Shown here one piece after another: positions 59,118 to 64,000 of a DNA stretch of 64,000 nt. Numbering within the stretch: the first letter of the stretch is position 1; every line of letters begins with the position of its first letter. The stretch is from Prochlorococcus sp. scB241_528O2 (GTDB taxonomy: Bacteria; Cyanobacteriota; Cyanobacteriia; PCC-6307; Cyanobiaceae), in NCBI GenBank assembly GCA_000634115.1, contig JFLJ01000156.1, positions 1 to 64,000 on the forward strand, in the 5' to 3' direction. Both the position numbers and the translations under genes were made by a program. Under the pieces are notes generated by a model. The model did not search any database. It saw nothing but the letters and a program-made list of their open reading frames with translations, and was not told the DNA's origin.

Positions 59118-59140
59118 TATGTAAAAATTGTTTTTACATA
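59118..59140 (+). promoter_or_regulatory. Perfect hairpin in the rimP leader
   Basis: A 10-bp perfect stem (TATGTAAAAA / TTTTTACATA) with a 3-base loop ends 13 bases before the rimP TTG start. There is no T run after it, so it is not a terminator. It could hide or expose the ribosome binding region of a gene with a weak start, or be an RNA processing site, at the head of rimP-nusA-ylxR-infB. Confidence 0.5.
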
Positions 59141-59153
59141 AATTTAAATAAAT

Positions 59154-59621
59154 TTGAATAAAGAAAACAAAATTAAACTAGAAACTCTATTAAAAAAAGT
59201 TGCCGATGTATGGGATTTCAAAATCTGCAGTTTAAATATACAAACTAATCAAAATCCAATTGTTTTAGAAATTATGATAAAAAAAACGAATGGTGATGAT
59301 ATTTCACTTGATGACTGTGCACTATTTAACGCCCCAGCATCTGAAGAAATAGAAAATTCAAATCTTTTAAATTGTTCATATGTGTTAGAAATTAGTAGTC
59401 AAGGGGTCAGTGATGAATTAACCTCAGATAGAGACTTCAAAACTTTTAAGGGTTTTCCAGTTAATGTTGAGTTAAACCAAAAGAATTCAAAAATAAAGAT
59501 TCTGAATGGTTTACTTTATGAAAAGTCTAAAGATTTTTTAGCCATTAACATAAAAGGTAAGATAAAAAAAATCCCTTTTGATGAAGTACTAAAAATTAGT
59601 CTTTGTACATTAAAAGATTAA
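59154..59621 (+). CDS. rimP: Ribosome maturation factor RimP
   Basis: RimP helps 30S subunit maturation. The 155-residue protein has the family signature [20 protein letters not shown] (compare the usual S-P-G-x-x-x-x-L), and a C-terminal SH3-like region. The start is TTG at 59154, the only start near the expected N-terminus ([20 protein letters not shown]). It begins the conserved order rimP-nusA-ylxR-infB. Confidence 0.92.
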   Translation: MNKENKIKLETLLKKVADVWDFKICSLNIQTNQNPIVLEIMIKKTNGDDISLDDCALFNAPASEEIENSNLLNCSYVLEISSQGVSDELTSDRDFKTFKGFPVNVELNQKNSKIKILNGLLYEKSKDFLAINIKGKIKKIPFDEVLKISLCTLKD

Positions 59622-59655
59622 TTATTTCAACCATTATTCAATTTTCCCATCATAG

Positions 59656-61056
59656 ATGGCATTAGTTATTCTCCCAGGTTTAAACAATCTTATTGAAGAC
59701 ATTAGTGAGGAAAAAAAGTTACCTCCTAATATCGTGGAAGCGGCCTTGCGCGAAGCTTTATTAAAAGGATACGAAAAATATAGAAGAACTTTTTATATTG
59801 GGATTAATGAAGATCCATTTGATGAGGAATATTTTAGTAATTTTGATGTTGGACTAGATCTAGATGAAGAAGGTTATAGGATATTATCTAGTAAAATAAT
59901 TGTTGAAGAAGTTGAGAGCGAAGATCATCAAATATCTCTCATAGAAGTCAAACAAGTAGCTGATGATGCTCAAATAGGTGACACAGTCGTTTTAGACGTT
60001 ACTCCAGAAAAAGAGGATTTTGGGCGCATGGCTGCTTCAACAACAAAGCAAGTTTTAGGCCAAAAATTAAGAGATCAACAAAGAAAAATGATCCAAGAAG
60101 AATTTGCAGATTTGGAAGATCCTGTTTTAACTGCAAGAGTTATAAGATTTGAAAGACAATCAGTAATTATGGGAGTTAGTTCGGGTATTGGTAGACCTGA
60201 AGTAGAGGCTGAACTTCCCAAGAGAGATCAATTACCAAATGATAATTACAGAGCAAATGCAACTTTCAAAGTATTTTTGAAAGAAGTTAGCGAAATAGCC
60301 AGAAAAGGGCCACAACTTTTTGTAAGTAGAGCAAATGCTGGTTTAGTGGTTTATTTATTTGAAAATGAAGTACCGGAAATTCAAGAAGGTACAGTCAAAA
60401 TTGTTGCTGTTTCAAGAGAAGCAAATCCTCCTTCAAGAGCTGTTGGGCCTAGAACAAAAGTAGCTGTTGATAGTGTTGAACAAGAAGTGGACCCTGTAGG
60501 TGCCTGTATTGGGGCTAGAGGGGCAAGAATACAACAAGTAGTTAATGAACTAAGAGGAGAAAAAATTGATGTTATTAAGTGGTCATCTGATCCAATTCAG
60601 TATATTTTAAACTCTTTAAGTCCTGCGAAAGTCGATCTAGTAAGACTAGTTGACCCAGAAGGGCAACATGCACACGTACTAGTTCCTCCTGATCAATTAA
60701 GTCTAGCAATTGGTAGAGAAGGTCAAAATGTAAGACTTGCCGCAAGATTAACTGGTTGGAAGATCGATGTTAAAAACTCACATGAATACGATCAAGAAGC
60801 AGAAGATGCTGCAGTTTCTGAATTAATAATTCAAAGAGAAGATGAAGAGAAGCTCCAACGAGAAGCTGAGCTAAGATTAGAAGCAGAACAAGCTGAGCGC
60901 GCTGCAGAAGATGCTAGATTAAGAGAGCTTTATCCCCTACCTGAAGATGATCAAGAATATGGAGAAGAACAATATGAAGGAGAAGACTTCTCAGATAATG
61001 ATCAATTAGAGACAGTTCAAGATACTGAAATATCTTACAAAGAAGAGGAAAAATAA
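59656..61056 (+). CDS. nusA: Transcription termination/antitermination protein NusA
   Basis: NusA binds RNA polymerase and RNA to control pausing, termination and antitermination. The N-terminal domain (about residues 1-125; NIVEAALREALLKGYEKY) is followed by an S1 domain (about 135-200) and two KH domains (VDPVGACIGARGARIQQVV and LAIGREGQNVRLAARLTGWK). The last 80 residues are a highly acidic coil, longer than in short NusA forms and without the enterobacterial acidic repeats. Its stop overlaps the ylxR ATG by 1 base (TAATG). Confidence 0.96.
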   Translation: MALVILPGLNNLIEDISEEKKLPPNIVEAALREALLKGYEKYRRTFYIGINEDPFDEEYFSNFDVGLDLDEEGYRILSSKIIVEEVESEDHQISLIEVKQVADDAQIGDTVVLDVTPEKEDFGRMAASTTKQVLGQKLRDQQRKMIQEEFADLEDPVLTARVIRFERQSVIMGVSSGIGRPEVEAELPKRDQLPNDNYRANATFKVFLKEVSEIARKGPQLFVSRANAGLVVYLFENEVPEIQEGTVKIVAVSREANPPSRAVGPRTKVAVDSVEQEVDPVGACIGARGARIQQVVNELRGEKIDVIKWSSDPIQYILNSLSPAKVDLVRLVDPEGQHAHVLVPPDQLSLAIGREGQNVRLAARLTGWKIDVKNSHEYDQEAEDAAVSELIIQREDEEKLQREAELRLEAEQAERAAEDARLRELYPLPEDDQEYGEEQYEGEDFSDNDQLETVQDTEISYKEEEK

Positions 61057-61337
61057 TGATAAACCAGATCCCTGTTATGCGTGTATGTATTTCATGCAGA
61101 AAAACATATGACAGGAAACATCTTTTAAAGATTACCAAAGATCATAAACAAGGCATTATGTTTCAAAAGGGAATGGGACGATCAGCTTACATTTGTAAGT
61201 CAAAAAATTGTTACTCAGATTCCAAGATCAAAAAAAAGCTTCAAAAAGCTTTAAAAACATTTTTAGAACCTGAATTTATTGAATTTTTTGAAAAAGAAAT
61301 TACAAGCCACAATGACTATCCCTATAAGGGAATATAA
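61056..61337 (+). CDS. ylxR: YlxR-family protein (RnpM)
   Basis: YlxR is a small RNA-binding protein usually encoded between nusA and infB; in Bacillus it was linked to RNase P. The 93-residue protein has the typical MRVCISCRKTYDRKHLLKIT start and a GRSAYICKSKNCYSDSKIKK motif with the conserved Cys. The true start could be Met8 (MRVCISC). It overlaps nusA by 1 base and is 48 bases before infB. Confidence 0.9.
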   Translation: MINQIPVMRVCISCRKTYDRKHLLKITKDHKQGIMFQKGMGRSAYICKSKNCYSDSKIKKKLQKALKTFLEPEFIEFFEKEITSHNDYPYKGI

Positions 61338-61385
61338 TTAAACAAAATCCTCTTGAAATTTCAAAAAGAGTACAAATCAGATTAA

Positions 61386-64000
61386 ATGACCATCAGCGAT
61401 AAAATCAGAATTTACGAACTTTCCAGAGACTTAAATCTGGAAAATAAAGATATATTGGATGCCGCTCAAAAACTCTCAATTTCAGTAAAAAGCCATAGCA
61501 GTTCTATTAGTGTAGAGGACGCAAAAAAAATAAAAAATCTTATTTATAAAAAAAATTCAGATAAAACAATACTTTCCATTAATAAACCTTCAATTAAAAA
61601 AGATAATTACAAACAAAACAAAGAAGATAAATCTCCCGTTATCTCTTCTTTAAAAGGTAACCCTCTCAAAGATAATTTAAAAAATAAGCCATTAATGATA
61701 AAACCTCTTAATAAGCCTGCGAATCAAAAAATAATTTTAAATCAACTTAAAAATCCCAATAAACCCAATATTAATAACAGCTCACAATCTCAAACAAATC
61801 TTACAAATCAAAATATCAAGAGTAAGCCTTCACAAAATTTCAACCAAGATAAAAAAACTTTACGCAATAACACAACCCCACCTATTAAAAGTCCTGCAAA
61901 ACCTCCTATTCAACTAATTGCAAAACCTAAAAATATAAATAATAATGTTAATTCTAATGAATCCTCCAAGAAAATATACAACTCTGGGGATAAAAAACAA
62001 CTACCAAAAAAACCTGATCAAAATACAAACAAACCTAAAACACAAAACTCTAATAGTAGAGTAAATACCCCAGAGCTCGTAGGGGCTCCGATAAGAAGAG
62101 AAGATACTAAAAAGAACAGTAATAATAAACAAAACATATCTTTTAAACCAACTGTCCCCAATAGACCTGGTGCTCCTAACAGACCTGGAATGCCCAATAG
62201 ACCCGGATTAAGAAATAATCCATCAAATCAAGGTAGACCGGGCTCATTTAATAGACAAGCCAATCCCAACAGAGCCGGTGCTCCTAACAGACCTGGAATG
62301 CCCAATAGACCTGGTTCTAAATTCAATGGACAAAAGTCATCTGGGATAAGGAAACCAGTATCACCTAATGAACTTCTGCAACTTCAAAAAACTAATAAAT
62401 CTGAGTCAGCCAAACCAAGTTCGAATAATAAAGAAAAACAAAAAATTGAGTCGCCTAAACAGAAGGTGAAAGCTCCTAATAGTCGCCCAAATGCTGCCCC
62501 GAGTTCTAAAAAACCACCTCATAGAACATTTTCAAATAGTTCCAAAAAACCAGGGAGGACTGATTGGGATGATAGTGCAAAACTAGAGGCATTAAGAAAT
62601 AAAAATCCCCAGAAACAAAGACAGAAAGTTCATATTATCGGTGAGAATGATGATTCACTTACATCTGAAACAAGTGGATACTCAGGCGAGAAAATTTCAA
62701 TATTATCAGCAAGTTTAGCCCGACCAAAGAAAGAAAAATCTACTGAACCTGAATCTCAAAAATCTGTAAAACAATTTAAGAAGAAGAAAAAAGAGTCAAC
62801 AAGACAAAGGCAGAAAAGAAGAGCTTTGGAATTAAAGGCTGCAAAAGAAGCTAAGCAAGTAAGGCCAGAGATGATAATAGTTCCCGAAGATAATTTAACT
62901 GTTCAAGAATTAGCTGATAAATTAAGTCTTGAAAGTTCTGAAATAATCAAATCTCTTTTCTTTAAAGGAATAACGGCAACTGTAACTCAATCACTTGACT
63001 TAGCAACTATTGAAACAGTAGCAGAAGAATTTGGAGTACCTGTTTTGCAAGATGATGTACAGGAAGCTGCTGAGAAAACGGTTGATATGATTGAATCTGA
63101 TGATATTGATAGCCTAATAAAAAGGCCACCTGTTATTACAGTAATGGGGCATGTAGATCATGGCAAAACAAGTCTTTTAGATTCCATAAGAGAATCAAGA
63201 GTAGCTTCGGGAGAAGCAGGAGGAATAACTCAACATATAGGAGCTTATCAAGTTGAATTTGATCATGAATCTAAAAAGAAAAAATTAACTTTCCTAGATA
63301 CTCCTGGTCATGAAGCCTTTACAGCAATGAGAGCAAGGGGGACCAAAGTAACTGATGTGGCTGTTCTTGTAGTAGCGGCAGATGATGGTTGTAGACCTCA
63401 AACTCTTGAGGCTATTAGTCATGCAAGAGCCGCAAAAGTACCAATTGTTGTCGCAATAAATAAAATTGATAAAGAAGGGGCCTCTCCAGATAGGGTCAAG
63501 CAAGAGCTTTCAGAAAAAGATTTAATTGCTGAAGATTGGGGAGGAGATACTGTGATGGTTCCAGTAAGTGCAATCAAAAAACAAAATATTGATAAATTGC
63601 TAGAAATGATTTTATTAGTTTCGGAAGTTGAAGATCTTCAAGCTAATCCTGACAGATCTGCCAAAGGTACTGTTATTGAAGCTCACCTTGATAAAGCCAA
63701 AGGTCCTGTAGCTACTCTATTAGTACAAAATGGTACCTTAAAATCTGGTGATGTTTTAGCTGCAGGTTCAGTCCTTGGGAAAATTAGAGCAATGGTTGAT
63801 GAGCATGGAAATAGAATCAAAGAAGCAGGACCATCATTCCCAGTAGAAGCATTAGGATTCAGTGAAGTACCAACAGCAGGCGATGAATTTGAGGTTTACC
63901 CTGATGAGAAAACTGCTCGAGCTATTGTCGGAGATAGAGCTACAGATGCTAGAGCCACAAAATTAGCTCAGCAAATGGCCTCCAGAAGAGTTAGCTTATC
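61386..64000 (+). CDS. infB: Translation initiation factor IF-2 (partial, runs off the right edge)
   Basis: IF-2 is the GTPase that places initiator tRNA on the ribosome. The first 50 residues fit the IF2 N-terminal domain ([20 protein letters not shown]). A long low-complexity linker rich in Asn, Lys, Pro and Ser follows, including [12 protein letters not shown] repeats near residue 258. The G domain begins with [20 protein letters not shown] (G1), [19 protein letters not shown] (G3) and VAINKID (G4), then domain II. About 871 codons are in the window without a stop; the C-terminal domains lie beyond position 64000. Confidence 0.97.
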   Translation, partial: MTISDKIRIYELSRDLNLENKDILDAAQKLSISVKSHSSSISVEDAKKIKNLIYKKNSDKTILSINKPSIKKDNYKQNKEDKSPVISSLKGNPLKDNLKNKPLMIKPLNKPANQKIILNQLKNPNKPNINNSSQSQTNLTNQNIKSKPSQNFNQDKKTLRNNTTPPIKSPAKPPIQLIAKPKNINNNVNSNESSKKIYNSGDKKQLPKKPDQNTNKPKTQNSNSRVNTPELVGAPIRREDTKKNSNNKQNISFKPTVPNRPGAPNRPGMPNRPGLRNNPSNQGRPGSFNRQANPNRAGAPNRPGMPNRPGSKFNGQKSSGIRKPVSPNELLQLQKTNKSESAKPSSNNKEKQKIESPKQKVKAPNSRPNAAPSSKKPPHRTFSNSSKKPGRTDWDDSAKLEALRNKNPQKQRQKVHIIGENDDSLTSETSGYSGEKISILSASLARPKKEKSTEPESQKSVKQFKKKKKESTRQRQKRRALELKAAKEAKQVRPEMIIVPEDNLTVQELADKLSLESSEIIKSLFFKGITATVTQSLDLATIETVAEEFGVPVLQDDVQEAAEKTVDMIESDDIDSLIKRPPVITVMGHVDHGKTSLLDSIRESRVASGEAGGITQHIGAYQVEFDHESKKKKLTFLDTPGHEAFTAMRARGTKVTDVAVLVVAADDGCRPQTLEAISHARAAKVPIVVAINKIDKEGASPDRVKQELSEKDLIAEDWGGDTVMVPVSAIKKQNIDKLLEMILLVSEVEDLQANPDRSAKGTVIEAHLDKAKGPVATLLVQNGTLKSGDVLAAGSVLGKIRAMVDEHGNRIKEAGPSFPVEALGFSEVPTAGDEFEVYPDEKTARAIVGDRATDARATKLAQQMASRRVSL
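62169..62311 (+). repeat. In-frame direct repeat inside infB
   Basis: A 35-base sequence at 62169-62203 recurs exactly at 62277-62311, 108 bases (36 codons) later. Both copies encode the PNRPGM-type Pro/Asn/Arg/Gly repeat of the IF-2 linker. The identity at DNA level, beyond what the protein requires, suggests recent duplication or ongoing slippage. Confidence 0.8.

Noticed and set aside
62155..62330. CRISPR-like repeated units
   Set aside because: The repeats are in frame, encode a Pro/Asn/Arg/Gly linker in IF-2 and lack regular unique spacers.

Overview
The window is a dense, AT-rich stretch of chromosome from a marine picocyanobacterium, almost certainly a high-light-adapted Prochlorococcus. 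The evidence is the split rpoC1/rpoC2 beta-prime subunit, the plastid-type ATP synthase with paired b and b-prime subunits, Ycf35 and PSRP-3/Ycf65, a high-light-inducible (Hli) protein, BioK instead of BioH in the biotin operon, a cyanobacterial PII protein, the low G+C and the very short spacers. No tRNA, rRNA, CRISPR array, insertion sequence, phage gene or integrase was seen. No stretch longer than 300 bases lacks a gene; the longest gaps are 28426-28705 and 54357-54595.

Layout. 1-6700: rpoZ (RNA polymerase omega), an Hsp70-like ATPase, pyrR, gpmI and secG, then groES-groEL with a clear intrinsic terminator. 6900-9600: atpD-atpC (F1 beta and epsilon), then PSRP-3, a 52-residue protein and aminopeptidase P on the other strand. 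11000-15500: a four-gene unit of a CNNM/CBS membrane protein, a GTPase, nadD and nadE. 15500-22900: the main atp operon, atp1-atpB(a)-atpE(c)-b-prime-b-delta-alpha-gamma, followed 10 bases later by a 2Fe-2S ferredoxin, a 63-residue protein and a DUF3326 protein. 23000-26400: ftsW and the system II cytochrome c maturation genes ccdA and ccs1. 26400-34200: queF, a small protein with glnB (PII), tlyA, purB, fumC and a Ski2-like helicase.

34300-38900: the biotin operon bioF-bioK-bioC-bioD-bioA; bioB is not in the window. 38900-45000: DUF3143 and J-domain proteins, rsmG, a redox cluster (aldo/keto reductase, 4Fe-4S ferredoxin, Ycf35, DUF2997), a HEAT-repeat protein, a 41-residue membrane ORF, rlmN and hli. 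45000-55700: rpsT, tatD, rpoB, rpoC1 and rpoC2. 55800-59000: hisD, rpiA and an HtrA-type protease. 59100-64000: the translation/transcription operon rimP-nusA-ylxR-infB; infB runs off the right edge.

Most of the window is core housekeeping: energy conversion (both F-ATPase operons), transcription (all core RNA polymerase subunits except alpha), protein folding, cofactor synthesis (NAD, biotin, preQ1) and central metabolism. I found no obvious new defence or mobile system. The points most worth a second look are architectural: nine of ten convergent gene pairs abut or overlap with no room for a terminator; hairpins flank atpE; redox genes form a tail on the atp operon; an unassigned Ycf35/ferredoxin cluster; a perfect hairpin in the rimP leader; a recent in-frame duplication inside infB; and several small genes that ORF callers can miss. 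All family assignments were made by reading the translations; no database search was run.
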